NCBI GenBank assembly: GCA_000531095.1
Contig: HG799464.1
Location: 630,476 to 687,189 of the forward strand
Length of the DNA: 56,714 nt
Reading direction: 5' to 3'
From: Gemmata massiliana
GTDB taxonomy: Bacteria; Planctomycetota; Planctomycetia; Gemmatales; Gemmataceae
In this document: piece after piece, positions 35,282 through 45,533 of the stretch
How the letters are laid out: every line of letters starts with the position of its first letter
Position numbering within the stretch: position 1 is the stretch's first letter
The notes under the pieces: model-generated
Told to the model about the DNA's origin: nothing
The model's database searches: none
What the model saw: the letters and a program-made list of their open reading frames with translations, nothing else
Program-made: the position numbers and the translations under genes

Positions 35282-36871
35282 TCACCCGTCCCTCAGCATC
35301 TCTCTCGCAGCGTTCAGACCACAGGCGCCCATAACGCCACCACCCGGGTGCGCGGCGGCGCCGCACATGTACAGCCCCTTCACCGGGGTACGGTAGTTCG
35401 CGTACCCGGCAACCGGGCGGAAACTGAACATGCTCGACAGGCTCATCGAGCCCTGCATGATGTTCCCCCCCGTAATGCCCCACATCCTCTCCATGTCCGG
35501 CGGCGGGATCACGAGCCGGTGCAAGACACTCGATTTGAAGCCCGGTGCGTACTCCTCCAAGATGTCGAAACAGCGGTCCGCGAACCGGTCCTTCTCAACA
35601 TCCCAGGTCGAGTCCTTCAGATGGTACGGTGCGTACTGCACGAACATACTCAGGATGTGCTTCCCTTCGGGCGCGAGCGTATTATCGAGTGCGGTCGCCA
35701 TCGTACATTCGAGCATCGGGTCGCGTGCGCAGCGCCCGTACTTCGCGTCATCGAAGGCGCGCTCGATGTAGTCCTGGTCCGGGCACACGTGCATCGTACC
35801 GTGGTGCTGCGGACCGACCTTCCCGTCCGACGGCAGCGCCTTCCAGTTCGGCGGGCGGTCCAGCGCGGCATTGATCTTCACCGTCGCACTGGAGTAATCG
35901 ATCTTCTTCACCTGCGCGACGAATTCCGGCGGCAGGTCTTTCGCGTCCATCAGCTTCAGGAACGTGACGTTAGCGTCTGCGCCGGAAGCCACCCGCTTCG
36001 CCCGAAATTCGGTGCCGTCCTTGAGTGCGACGCCGATCACGCGCTCGTCGGCGACCAGAATCTTGCCCACGTCCGCGTTCGTGCGGATCTCGACCCCATA
36101 ACTTTTCGCCGCGGACGCAATACTGTTCGAGATCGTGCCCATCCCCCCGCGAACGTACCCCCACACACCGCGAACGCCGTTGCACTCGCCCATGACGTGG
36201 TGGAACAGCACATACGCGGTACCGGGGTGCGAGGGCGGCGCGAACGCGCCGATGACCGCGTCCGTCGCGATGGTCGCTTTCAACTCCTCCGACTCGAACC
36301 ACCGATCGAGAATCGGCCGCGCGGCGCCAGTGAGAATCTCCACCGCTTCGGTGGCGGTCGTGCGACCCAACCCGCGGAACCCGAGCCCGAGTTTGCCGAG
36401 CTTCCAGAGGCTCCCGAGCCCGCCGAACGGGTCGGGTGGGGTCTGCGTTAGCATCGGTTCGAGGAAGTCCGCGACGCGCGTGAGCATGTCCTCGTATTTC
36501 GGGTACGCCTCCGCGTCCTTCTTCGAGAACTTCGCGATCTCGCGATACGTCAGATCCTTATCCGGTCCCATCATCAGGTACCGGCCGTCCGGGAACGGCG
36601 TGAACGACGACGGGCTTCGCGGGAGCATCTCGAAGCCGTACTTCTTCAGCTCCAGATCGCGAATGATTTCGGGGCGCAACAGGCTGTTGACGTAAGCCGC
36701 GGTGGACACCTTGAAGCCGGGCCACAACTCCTCGGTGATGCAGCACCCGCCGACGATCTCGCGGCGCTCCAGCACCAACACCCTGTACCCGGCCTTCGCG
36801 AGGTACGCGGCGGTGACGAGTCCGTTGTGCCCGGCCCCGATAATGATGGCTTCGTAAGTGTTTGCTGGCAT
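35282..36871 (-). CDS. PYROXD2-like NAD(P)/FAD-dependent oxidoreductase
   Basis: The ATG at 36871 gives 529 residues. An N-terminal Rossmann motif binds FAD: EAIIIGAGHNGLVTAAYLAKAGYRVLVLERRE. The GGCCITEELWPGFKVSTAAY block and the C-terminal GLYMCGAAAHPGGGVMGACGLNAAREML are typical of the phytoene desaturase/amine oxidase superfamily branch that includes PYROXD2. The substrate is unknown; relation to carotenoid desaturases is at fold level only. No partner gene adjoins it. Confidence 0.88.
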   Translation of the reverse strand: MPANTYEAIIIGAGHNGLVTAAYLAKAGYRVLVLERREIVGGCCITEELWPGFKVSTAAYVNSLLRPEIIRDLELKKYGFEMLPRSPSSFTPFPDGRYLMMGPDKDLTYREIAKFSKKDAEAYPKYEDMLTRVADFLEPMLTQTPPDPFGGLGSLWKLGKLGLGFRGLGRTTATEAVEILTGAARPILDRWFESEELKATIATDAVIGAFAPPSHPGTAYVLFHHVMGECNGVRGVWGYVRGGMGTISNSIASAAKSYGVEIRTNADVGKILVADERVIGVALKDGTEFRAKRVASGADANVTFLKLMDAKDLPPEFVAQVKKIDYSSATVKINAALDRPPNWKALPSDGKVGPQHHGTMHVCPDQDYIERAFDDAKYGRCARDPMLECTMATALDNTLAPEGKHILSMFVQYAPYHLKDSTWDVEKDRFADRCFDILEEYAPGFKSSVLHRLVIPPPDMERMWGITGGNIMQGSMSLSSMFSFRPVAGYANYRTPVKGLYMCGAAAHPGGGVMGACGLNAAREMLRDG

Positions 36872-37014
36872 GGCGGCGTCTCAATGGAAGGGTAGCGTCA
36901 CTGATAGGAACGCGAACACGAAAAGCCCACGATGAGAAAACACATTGCGATCGAATAGGCAAAAATAACATAAATAAAACTATATAAATATTATCATATA
37001 ATTGTTATTAACAA
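36872..37014. other. AT-rich spacer before the IS701 remnant
   Basis: Positions about 36960-37015 are almost entirely A and T (for example TATATAAATATTATCATA), in sharp contrast with the surrounding high-GC sequence. It lies upstream of the oxidoreductase gene and at the left end of an IS701-type element. It may hold the oxidoreductase promoter, or have been an attractive insertion target. Confidence 0.6.
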
Positions 37015-38381
37015 TACAGTGCGGGTTTAGATGATGCATTTATGCCGCTGTTTCTTGTGGGACTTGGCGGCCTGGGTGTTGCGCTTCTGGTGGTACCGGA
37101 TCACGTCGCTGGTGTGCCGTACCTCGGGCACGCCGCGCTGACGGCGGAACACCGCTTGGCACCGCTGGTTCCGCGCCCGGCACACCTGTTCCGCCGTCGG
37201 CGCCAGTTTCCCCCCCCGCAGCCGCTCCGTGCGGGTGGCGACGAACCCGAGGACGATCAGGGACGGGGTCAGGTGCCGTATCAGCCCGGTGTAGTTCCGA
37301 CCCTCGTAGCCCATCAGTCCCGCTTCTTGCTTCCCCAAGCGGAACCAATGTTCCACCGTACACCGCCGGAACGCCACGGCCAGCACCCGCGTCACCGACG
37401 CGGTCGTCGCGTTGCTCAGGAAGTACTTCATCTCCCCGGTGCCCTCGTTGATCGCCGCCACCCGTGTGTGCTCCCGATCAGCCACCCACACGGCCGCGGT
37501 CGCCGCGCGCCAGAACGAGGCCCGCACCGTCCGGTGCGCGATCCGGTGTCGCGTCCCACCCCGGGCGTCGTCCGCACGCAACCGCGCGTCCGCGCGCTGA
37601 GTCTTCGCGCCGGCCTTGTCCCGCACGCGGAAGTTCACCGGCACTTCGGCCACGAACGGTTGGTCCACCAGGTTCAGGAACTTCAGGAACGGGACCGCCG
37701 CCCCCGTACCCTTCGTCGAACGTGAGCCAGTCGAACCTCACCCCGTTGGCGCTCAACCGGATCAACTGGCCCATCGCCAGTCGCCACTTGGTCCGGTGCC
37801 GGACCGCGTCCGGGATGCCGGGCGCCCGGCACCTCAGCCGGTCGTCAGACCAGGCCTTGGGGAGGAACAAGTCGGCGTCGAGCAGGGCCTGGAACGTGCC
37901 CTTCGTGACTCCGATGTGGACCGTCACGATGCCGTTATCGACCTTTCCCACGCACCCCAGGTACTGGCGCTGTACCCCCGGCGTGTGGTCGCCCCACTTG
38001 CGGCAACTGGTCTCGTCGATGACCCCGACCGTCCCGATCCCATCAGACGGTAGGCTCGCTACCACCGACCCGAGATGTTTCTGCAGCGCGTCGCGGGCGT
38101 CGTTCTGGTCCCAGTGGGCCGTCACCAAGAACTCCTGGAGGGTGCGGACGGCGCGATCCCGGCGGCCAGAGCGATCGGTTCGATACTCTTACGCGGCCGA
38201 TCGGACAACAACCCCCGGCAGTACGTATCGAAGTGGCCCGCCGTCCGGTTCTGGCCGAAACCGCCACGGAACCGACGCAGATACGCCCCGAACGCCGGCT
38301 ACAACTCCACGATTTCCTGCTCCGTAGCTGTTCATCGGGGAGCACGACCGATGTACGAAACGGTGCCAAACCCGCGCTGTA
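37015..38381 (-). mobile_element. IS701-type element, degraded
   Basis: Inverted repeats TACAGTGCGGGTTT (37015-37028) and AAACCCGCGCTGTA (38368-38381) bound a 1.37-kb element; weaker similarity (TTA.CA) extends a few bases outward on both sides. It encodes one IS701-family transposase with several lesions. A clean 4-bp duplication is not visible; the flanks read TTAA and CTAA. Confidence 0.7.
37027..38369 (-). pseudogene. IS701-family transposase with several frameshifts
   Basis: Three frames are needed. The N-terminal part (FGAYLRRFRGGFGQNRTAGH, then FDTYCRGLLSDRPRKSIEP) is preceded by an in-frame TAG. The middle (38128-37700) has GVIDETSCRKWGDHTPGVQRQYLG, with the first catalytic Asp, and DWLTFDEGYGG. 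The C-terminal part from about 37690 down to 37027 has FLNLVDQPFVAEVPVNFRVRD, YFLSNAT and VEHWFRLGKQEAGLMGYEGR with the catalytic Glu region. At least two indels (near 38150 and 37700) plus the stop make it inactive. Confidence 0.85.
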
Positions 38382-38483
38382 CTGCTAACGTTACGTCAAT
38401 CGTTACCATTTAAGGCCGCGGGCGCACACTGGCCAATCCGTGAAGGGCCAACCGGGTGGTTAACAACTTAAGTTTAGGCCCAT

Positions 38484-39879
38484 TTACTCTCGGGCGACGG
38501 CGGCCGCACCTTGAAGCATGGCCTGGAGTTGCGTCCATCCGCGCCAGAGCACGATCCCCCCCGGTGGTGCGTCGTGTGTGCGGTTCTGGTGCCCGCCCAG
38601 CCGCGCCAGCGCCATCACGAACTCGCGCACGGTCCAATCCGCGCGCCCGCGCGTGGCGCCACGCCGATAACACGACCACCCACAACCGCGGGACGTGGTG
38701 CGTGGCCGGTTCCGACGCCCGTTGCGGATCCCGCGCGAGGTCGCGCAGTTCCAACAGCGACACGGCCACGACCGACAGCACACCGATGGTCACCTCCAAG
38801 GCCCCGCGCGTGGTGAACTGCAACGACTCGATCTCGACGCCCGTTTTCATCACCTTATGATATTCTTCCACCACCCAACGCGCGCGGTACCAATCCACAC
38901 GCGCCCACGCGTCCGACTCCGTGGCGACCCGAACGTTCGTCAGCAAGATCCATTCGATCCCCTTCTGCCCGGCCGGAGGATCCACGTCCCACACGCGGAC
39001 CGCGCAAACCGGCAACGGGGGCGCGTCGTGGTCCCCGCGCGGCTGACGTGGGGGCACGATCGTCACGTCCGCCCACGCCAGCGCTAACGGGGCCGTGCGG
39101 GGACCACGGCCCGGCGCCTCCTGGACCTCCTGAGTGCGGCACGCGCGGGCCATCAACGTGTGGGTGCGGATGAGCGCGTGTAACCGGGCCTTCGCGACGG
39201 CTCCCGACCCGTCGACCTGTTGCACCGTGCGATTGTGCTGGGACCGTACCAGGTACGCCCGTTGTGCCTTGTGCTCGTGGGCCAAGAATTCGGTGACGTC
39301 GGCCCCGCGATCGGCAACATCGACCCACAACCGACCGGCCGGTGCATGGGGGATCTGCTCGACGGCCCTCTTCCACAACCGGCTCTCCCGATCCGGCGCG
39401 CGTTGGCGCGGGGCCTTGGTTTCGTTCTTGGGCACCTTGCGGCGCTTGTGGAGCCATTGTCCGGCCAACCCCAGGACGCGCCGGTCCGGGGTTACGGCCA
39501 AGGCGTTGTGGATGTACAACCCGCGCCCGTGGCCGTCGCCAATTTGCCCCAGATCCTCGATACTCAAGCCCGAGTAATCCCCGATGGTGGTATCGTGCAA
39601 CACGAGCACCACGCCCGTCTCATCTCGCATCCGTTGCCACGTGCGTGGGGCGGCGCGGATGATGTGTGCGTGGGTGACGTCGGGTTCGTTGGCCAACCGA
39701 TAGTACCCCCCGAGCGCGGCCGGGTCGTGGAACTTCGCCGGCAATGAACCGCCCGGGTGTTCGTGGATGCAGGCCGCCGAATGAACCAACCGCGCCGTTC
39801 GCCGAGCGTCGCCTAAATCCGCTTGGCCGAATTGGTCCGCCGCCCAACTCTGCGAACGAGTGCTTGGTGCCCGTGGCAC
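38484..39879 (-). pseudogene. IS4-family Tn5-like transposase, C-terminal frameshift
   Basis: The start GTG at 39879 follows GGGAGG. The protein opens with SWAADQFGQADLGDARRTARLV, the Tn5/IS4 N-terminal domain. Catalytic segments are VLVLHDTTIGDYSG (first Asp), LWVDVADRGADVTEFL (second Asp) and DWYRARWVVEEYHKVMKTG, the YREK-type signature with the Glu. Near 38650 the frame shifts in a GC-rich repeat. The true C terminus (DWTVREFVMALARLGGHQN to LQGAAAVARE) lies in another frame and stops at 38484, while the unshifted frame runs on as junk to 38410. Element ends were not identified. Confidence 0.85.
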
Positions 39880-39945
39880 GGGTGACCTCCCACAACTCCT
39901 TTACAACTTCACACTTATTACGGCGGCATGAAAGATACTCATTAA

Positions 39946-40706
39946 TCAACATGTGGCAGCGGCATAGAGCACGCAGGGTTGGAGGAAGTAACTGACGACG
40001 TGTTTGGGCAGGCGGCCGAGCTTCCGCATGACGTGTTGGAGTTTCGCGCGCAACGCCGGTTTGGAGTCCGGCGCCCCGCCCTCCGTCACGGCTCTCTTCA
40101 CGTCGTTGTTGAGATATTCGTCCGGGTTCCGTTCCGGCGCCCGGCGGGGCAACTCGAACAGTTCCAACCGGTCCGCGTGCGCCGCCACCCATTCCGTCAC
40201 CACGCTACTCTGATGGACCTTCAGTCGGTCCACGATCAGGAAGATCTTGCCCGTCGTGGTCCGCAGCAGGCGGCTCAGGAACACGACGAATCGTTCGCCC
40301 GTCATGGCCCCCGGGTACGTCATGAACCGCAGCATCCCTTCGTTAGTAATCGACGACACCATGTTGATGCCGACGTGCGGATCGGGCACCTCCATCGTCG
40401 CCCGCTGTCCCTTGCGAGCATACCCGTACCCCGAACAGTGGTCGGCCACGATCCCGGTCTCGTCGCACCAGTGGATCTCCGCACGCTCCTTGCGGGCACG
40501 GCCCTTGAGGGCCGGGTACGTGTGCTCGAGCCACTGCCGCACCTCCTCCGGATCTTGCTTCTTGGCGTGACGAGCGGGCTTCTTGGCCGTGTACCCCCAG
40601 CGCCGCAGGTACTCGCCAACGGTCCGCACCGCCAGCACCACGTCGCACTCCGTGCGGATCAATTCGCCGATCGCGCGCCGGCTCCACAGCGCGGAGGCGA
40701 TCCCGA
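39946..40706 (-). pseudogene. IS630-family transposase copy A, N-terminally truncated
   Basis: From GIASALWSRRAIGELI onward the sequence is a good IS630 transposase: the DDE residues are in ERAEIHWCDETGIVAD, KIFLIVDRLKVHQ and ERNPDEYLNNDVK, and the C terminus is complete (HVMRKLGRLPKHVVSYF). The first 95 or so residues are missing because the sequence joins directly to an ISAs1 fragment at about 40706. The open frame starts inside that fragment. The overlapping part of a second, diverged copy lies at 41756-42280. Confidence 0.85.
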
Positions 40707-41755
40707 ACGTAATGCAAGCCGTTTTCGATCTGCCAGTGGTCACGGAGAATGGCCCGAAGTGTCGCCGCGTTTGCTCGCTCCATCGATAGGCTTGTGATCC
40801 CGTACACCACCTCCACCGTCCTATTCCCTTTCACGGTCCGCTCGCGCGTGATTCGCAGACCTTGCTTCAGCCCCTTCCACTTCTGACCTGCCGTCAAGAT
40901 CGGTGTCGACTCCAACGTCCGCTTCTCGATCCGGCCGTGCCCTTTCTCCGATGTCGTGACGACTCGGTCCGCCGGTGCCGAGAAGCGGACGTCTTCAGGG
41001 GGAAGTGGCCGCCGCGATCCCTCGGGCGGCGGTTTCAAAGGCGAACCCGCCCTCGATATCGGCCTCCAATCCGGGTTGGTTGTCCTTCACGACGAGGAGG
41101 TACTCGCCGCCCCTGTCGATCACCTGTTCCGCCACGTCGCGCTGGCAGAACATCGCATCTCCGACCACGACCCGGCCCTGGAGCGGCAGGATCCCCAACA
41201 GCCCCAGAGCCGCCTTGTGTTCATTGGTTTTGGAGCCCACGCGAACCTGGGCGAGTACGGCTTCAACAGCCGGAGCGTAAGCGGCAACGAGGTGTTGGCC
41301 GGGCACGTCACCATCTCGGCTGCCCCGCAGGGTTTTGCCGTCGATGGAGATCTGCTCGAACGCGCGCGGCGCGATGCGATCTCGAATCCATTGGGAGATG
41401 GTGGCTTCGAGTTGTGGTGCGTCGAAGCGGCGTAGCGTCCGGGAGAGGGTGGACGCGGCGGGTGTCTTCCCCCGCCGGAAGCCCAGTGCGTGGGCGAGTG
41501 GTGCTCCGTGTTGCCGTCCGAATCGTGCGATCCCCTGAAGGCTCTTGCGCCCCATGAGCATGGCCAGAACCACCAACCCCGTGACCGCGGGTAACGGGTG
41601 GATGAGTCCGTGGGTGCCGCGTGGCTCGGGCAGGGCGGCGAAGGCTTCGTGGAGTGTGCAAGCCGGCATGGGCTATCTCGGGAACCGTCGGGAACGAGGT
41701 GCCCCAATTACCTACACCAACCCAAACCCACAAGGTGAAACAAGGAATGGCCCTG
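40707..41755 (-). pseudogene. ISAs1-family element, C-terminally truncated and frameshifted
   Basis: The element end CAGGGCCATTCCTTG lies at 41755-41741, directly abutting IS630 copy B. The transposase starts at an ATG at 41669 (MPACTLHEAFAALPEPRGTH) and includes SIDGKTLRGSRDGDVPGQHL, GRVVVGDAMFCQRDVAEQVI and LVVKDNQPGLEADI. A one-base shift near 41000 moves it to another frame (LPPEDVRFSAPADRV), which runs to HWQIENGLHYV and then ends abruptly at the join with IS630 copy A. About 80 C-terminal residues and the other end of the element are lost. Confidence 0.85.
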
Positions 41756-42280
41756 GTGGACCTCCGCGCGCTCCTTGCGGGCACGGGCCTTGAGGGCCGG
41801 GTACGTGTACTCCAGCCACAACCGCACCTCCTCCGGATCTTGCTTCTCGGCGTGCCGCGCGGGCTTCTTGGCCGTGTATCCCCAGCGCCGCAGGTACTCG
41901 CCAACGGTCCGCACCGCCAGCACCACGTCGCACTCCGTGCGGATCAATTCGCCGATCGCGCGCCGGCTCCACAGCGCGGAGGCGATCCCCAACTCCTCGG
42001 GGCTTTTGGTGTCGATGAGCTGTTGAACTTGAGCGGCCTGTTCGTCGGAAAGAGCCGCTCCCGAGCCTTGCGGTCGCCCGGTCCGTTCGTGGGGAATGGC
42101 TTCCAATCCGCCGCCGGAGTAGGCCACCCACCACCGGCACACGGTTTCGGGAGCGACGCCCAAGATGCTGGCGACATCGAATTGCGTGAATCCCCGCTCG
42201 CACGCACGCAACGCGCGTAACCGCAGGGCGTCAAGCACGCCATCGGGTAGCTGGCGGGTGTCGGGTAAGGTCAAAGCCAT
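41756..42280 (-). pseudogene. IS630-family transposase copy B, C-terminally truncated
   Basis: The ATG at 42280, with GGAGG five bases upstream, begins a complete N-terminal half: RLRALRACERGFTQFDVASI helix-turn-helix, GRPQGSGAALSDEQAAQVQ, then GIASALWSRRAIGELI. It breaks off at KERAEVH, where the ISAs1 end is inserted, just before the catalytic CDET motif. It differs from copy A at several residues in the shared stretch, so the two are separate copies and not halves of one gene. Confidence 0.85.
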
Positions 42281-42338
42281 AACGACCTCCGATCTCTCAG
42301 ATCCACGGCCCGGCGGGTGAGAGCCGAGTCAACAGCCA

Positions 42339-43530
42339 TTATTGAGCATCTTTCACGCCGCCGTAATAATTCTCTGTGAATCCTTGTAGGACGCGCAACA
42401 GGTATTTGTGATCGAGTGCGGCATTGAGTCTCTTGGCCTTGCTGCTGCCCTTGCCACCATCCTGCTTGAACAACGACGCCGCGACTCGGCGGATGACCCC
42501 GAGGTTGGCTCCAGCGTTAGTATTCCGTGTCCGGTTCGCGCCCTAACGAAACGGCACATCGAGGCACCAGTGCAACCCGTTCTCGACGCCCCAGTGGCCC
42601 CGGATGTAACGGGCCAACTCGTCGGCCGAGGCCCACAGGCTGGTGAGGTAGTGCGCCGAACTGGCGTTCCGGTCGCTCACCGCGCGCTCCCGACTGACCA
42701 TCACCACGGCACCCACACCGGCCCACTCCTCCGGCGCTCCCGGCACACCGCGACCACGGCACCCACACCGGCCCACTCCTCCGGCACCCCTTCGGGATCG
42801 CGGATCACGGTCACATACCGCTCCTCGTGTCGCCCGTGACCGTCCTCCACCGACGAGGCCATGTCGCACCCGGCGAACTCCGCCTCGGCCGCCTTCTCGA
42901 ACACCGCGACAACGGCTCGGTGCAGCGTCGGCTGGTTCCCTTTCACCGTCACCAGGTACGCCCCGCCCTGCTCACGGATCTGCGTGACAACATCCTTCTG
43001 ACCGAACGCGGCATCGAGCGTCACCAACGCGCCCCTGAGGTCCAGCACCTTCAGCAGCTCAGGCACGGCCGCGATCTCATTGGACCCGTTGGGCACCGGC
43101 ACCTGGCCCAGGAACAGGTTGTTCTCGGTGGCCCACGCGTTGACCAGGTGCGGGCACCCGGTGAACGTGTCCCCGGGCGCGGCCCGGCACGCCTTCCCGT
43201 CGATCGCGATGGCCCGCAACCCGGTGCCCTCGCACAGGTCCGCCATCCATGCCCCGAAGCACGCCGAGAACTGGTCCCGGTCCAGCACCGAGAGCACCCG
43301 GTTGAACGTGTCGTGGCTGGGGATCCGTTGGGCAGTGCCAAGAACGTCCGGAGCCACTCCTCACGGGCGTCCCCGAACCGCTCGATCTCCTCGAAACTGT
43401 CGGCCCCACAGATCACCGCGCACAGGGTGATGACCAGAATATCGTCGAGACGGTACCACTTGGTCCGATCCACACGCGGATCGGGCAGGTCGGCAAAGTA
43501 ACGGGCGCAACGCATCTCGGGCTTCGACAT
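42339..43530 (-). pseudogene. ISAs1-family transposase, multiply broken
   Basis: The ATG at 43530 opens RYFADLPDPRVDRTKWYRLD. A base is lost near 43325 (PNG to IPSHDTFNRVLSVLD). The body follows with AIAIDGKACRAAPGD, GALVTLDAAFGQKDVV and LVTVKGNQPTLHRAV. A 50-bp tandem duplication at 42703-42785 then breaks the frame. After HYLTSLWASADELARYIRGH, a stop follows CLDVPFR, and the remaining C terminus (NRTRNTNAGANLGVIRRVAA and on) lies in a further frame ending at 42339. It is fully inactive. A possible element end, GTGAACCCTG, lies at 43598-43607. Confidence 0.88.
42703..42785. repeat. 33-bp direct repeat with 50-bp period
   Basis: The 33 bp beginning ACCACGGCACCCACACCGGC occur at 42703-42735 and again at 42753-42785 inside the ISAs1 pseudogene. 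The period of 50 bp is not a multiple of three, so the duplication itself breaks the transposase frame. Confidence 0.9.
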
Positions 43531-43607
43531 CGCGGCGCCCCAGGGGCTACCGACGGTGTATGCCTATCCCGTTACCGCGTCAGGAGTTCAAGATGCGTGA
43601 ACCCTGC

Positions 43608-43917
43608 GAGTGACACATCGAGACCAGCGAAACCATGATCCACCTCATACTCCGGCGATTGCCACCGCTCCCATAATTTTCAGATGCCCTGTGTGTGGGG
43701 AGGGAACTCGGGTACGGTTTCTTCGGTCGGTTGGGGGCTTTTCGCGGATGCGGCAAACCACTAGACTTGTCTATGCGTCATTGACCGTGCTGGGTTGGCG
43801 TGCCTCGTGGCAGTCATTTCCCACAATGAGAATTTACTACCGCCAAATGTAACGGTAGTAAATTTAGTTAGTTTTTAGCGAACGAAAGAGTCTGAAACGC
43901 TAGGAAAGTCAGTATTT
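43608..43917. other. 310-bp spacer before tRNA-Ser
   Basis: No gene is supported. A plus-strand frame at 43610-43852 contains CPVCGEG but has no recognisable family and no ribosome-binding site. Short inverted pieces (TTTACTACCGC at 43844 and TACCGCCAAATGTAACGGTAGTAAA nearby) suggest a small hairpin at 43845-43862 just before the tRNA, possibly tied to its transcription. Confidence 0.4.
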
Positions 43918-44004
43918 GGAGAGGTGGCAGAGTGGTCGAATGCGTCGGTCTCGAAAACCGATATGCCCGCAAGGGCATCGAGGGTTCGAATCCCTCCCTC
44001 TCCG
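43918..44004 (+). tRNA. tRNA-Ser (anticodon CGA)
   Basis: The 87-nt sequence folds as a class II tRNA. The acceptor arms GGAGAGG and CCTCTCC pair, the anticodon stem TCGGT/ACCGA encloses the loop CTCGAAA with anticodon CGA, a long variable arm (TGCCC GCAA GGGCA) marks serine, and the T arm reads GAGGG TTCGAAT CCCTC. It decodes UCG. CCA is not encoded. A tyrosine recombinase gene begins 129 bp downstream, so the tRNA 3' end is the likely attachment site of the island. Confidence 0.96.
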
Positions 44005-44133
44005 CTGTCCTGTCGGCCCGTGTGGCGCAAGTGCTTGCCACACGGGCCTTTTGCCTTTCTGGAACATCCCAGAGCATCCCGTTTGTGGCAGTTTTTGTGG
44101 CAGTTTGTGGCAGGAGGGATCTCTGAGGATGGC

Positions 44134-45495
44134 ATGTCCAAGGCGAACTCGTTCCGCGTCGGCAAGGTGAGCGGCTACCTCCGCGGCCGCGTCTGGTACC
44201 TCTGTTACTTCGAGAACGGCAAGCGCCGCCGCCCCCGCGCCGGGGCTGAGCGCGACGCCGCCCGCCAATTGGCGGCGCAGGTCAACTCCCAGCTCGAGAC
44301 CGGTGCTCCATCCGCGATGTCGTTCGAGCCGATCGGCGTTCCTGCTCTGCGGGACCGGTGGCTCGAGCACCACGAGCAGGTGCGGCGGTCGTCGGTCCAG
44401 TCGATCGCCCGCTACCGCACCGCCACCGACCACCTGCTCCGGTACCTCGCCGAGCACCCAGTGCGGCACGCCGGCCAGTTCACCGCGGCCCAAGCGGCGG
44501 CGTTCGTCGGTCACCTGCGCTCCCTGCGAGTGTCGCCGAACGGGCACGCGAACACCCCCAAACGTCCACTCCTGGACAAGGGGGTACGGTACGTGCTGGA
44601 GTGCTGCCGGGCGCTGTTCAACCACGCGGCCAAGCGGCGGCACCTGCCCCCGTACGCCGACAACCCGTTCGCTGCCATCGAGATCGACCGCATCCCGGTG
44701 GAAACCGCCCGCCCAATAGAACTGCTCACCACGGAGCAGGAACGCAGGCTCCTGAGCACGTGCGACGACTGGCAGTTCCCGGTGTTCCTGACCCTCCTGC
44801 TGACCGGCTTGCGACCGGGCGAACTGTGCCACCTGCTGCTCCCCGACGACCTCGACCTAGACGCCGGGGTGGTGCGGGTGCGGAACAAGCCGCGGCTCGG
44901 GTGGCAGGTGAAGACGCGCAACCAGCGCGACGTGCCGCTGGTGCCCGCGCTGGTGGACGTGCTTCGGGTTCACCTCGCGGGCCGCACCTGCGGCCCCGTG
45001 TTCCGGCGGCGCACGTGGGCCGACGACCGGCTCGGGCTCGATATGTCTTCCGCTGCGGCCCTCGAACGGGAATTGACGCGCCGGTTCACCGAGTGGGAAG
45101 CAACTCGCGATTCGTCCCACCGGGGTGCTCGGGCGCGTCTGGCCGGTCGGCTGTGGTGCGACATCGGGGCGGTCGACGAAAACCGTGTGCGGGTCGAGTT
45201 CATCCGGGCGGCGCGGGCCGCAGGGCTGGTCGGCCAGACGGCCCCGAAGGTGTTCCGCCACCAGTTCGCCACGGTGCTGCAGGAGGGCCGAGTCGATCCG
45301 CTGGTGCGGAACCTGCTCATGGGGCACGCCGCGGCCGGCGCGCGGGCACCGGGGCACGGGCTGGGGATGACCGCGGTGTACACGCACACGCGGCCCGAGA
45401 CCGTGCGCGAGCAACTCCTCGCGGCGCTCGCTGACCGACCCGCGCTCGCGGTCGCGCGCGACTGGTTCGTCCGCCACAATCGACCGGATGTATAA
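44134..45495 (+). CDS. Tyrosine recombinase/integrase next to tRNA-Ser
   Basis: The ATG at 44134 (MSKANSFRVGKVSGYLRGRVWY) is used because the open frame upstream runs through the tRNA. Residues about 65-190 form the core-binding SAM-like domain. The catalytic domain has the first Arg in LLLTGLRPGELCHLL, RHQFATVL in box II, LLMGHA and the nucleophile Tyr in MTAVYTHTRPE. The box II His is replaced by Lys (KVFRH), as in the second integrase of this window (KDLRH). It should integrate and excise the island at the tRNA. Its TAA stop is the first base triplet of a 41-bp repeat found again at 54661. Confidence 0.92.
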   Translation: MSKANSFRVGKVSGYLRGRVWYLCYFENGKRRRPRAGAERDAARQLAAQVNSQLETGAPSAMSFEPIGVPALRDRWLEHHEQVRRSSVQSIARYRTATDHLLRYLAEHPVRHAGQFTAAQAAAFVGHLRSLRVSPNGHANTPKRPLLDKGVRYVLECCRALFNHAAKRRHLPPYADNPFAAIEIDRIPVETARPIELLTTEQERRLLSTCDDWQFPVFLTLLLTGLRPGELCHLLLPDDLDLDAGVVRVRNKPRLGWQVKTRNQRDVPLVPALVDVLRVHLAGRTCGPVFRRRTWADDRLGLDMSSAAALERELTRRFTEWEATRDSSHRGARARLAGRLWCDIGAVDENRVRVEFIRAARAAGLVGQTAPKVFRHQFATVLQEGRVDPLVRNLLMGHAAAGARAPGHGLGMTAVYTHTRPETVREQLLAALADRPALAVARDWFVRHNRPDV

Positions 45496-45533
45496 ATATT
45501 CGATCAAAACGCGTCAAGATACTTAGGTGCGGC
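45493..45533 (+). repeat. 41-bp direct repeat, left copy
   Basis: The sequence starting TAAATATTCGATCAAAACGC agrees with 54661-54701 at 32 of 41 positions and in the same orientation. The two copies flank 9.1 kb that contains the whole operon and its IS insertions. It starts at the integrase stop codon. GATACTT inside it could be a -10 box for the operon downstream, so a shared promoter is an alternative to a recombination site. Confidence 0.7.

Noticed and set aside
38410..38483. Extended C terminus of the Tn5-like transposase to 38410
   Set aside because: This tail comes from the wrong frame after an indel near 38650. The homologous C terminus ends at 38484 in another frame.
43610..43852. 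Possible small zinc-binding protein (CPVCGEG) upstream of tRNA-Ser
   Set aside because: Only one CxxC pair, no ribosome-binding site, no hydrophobic core and no recognisable family.
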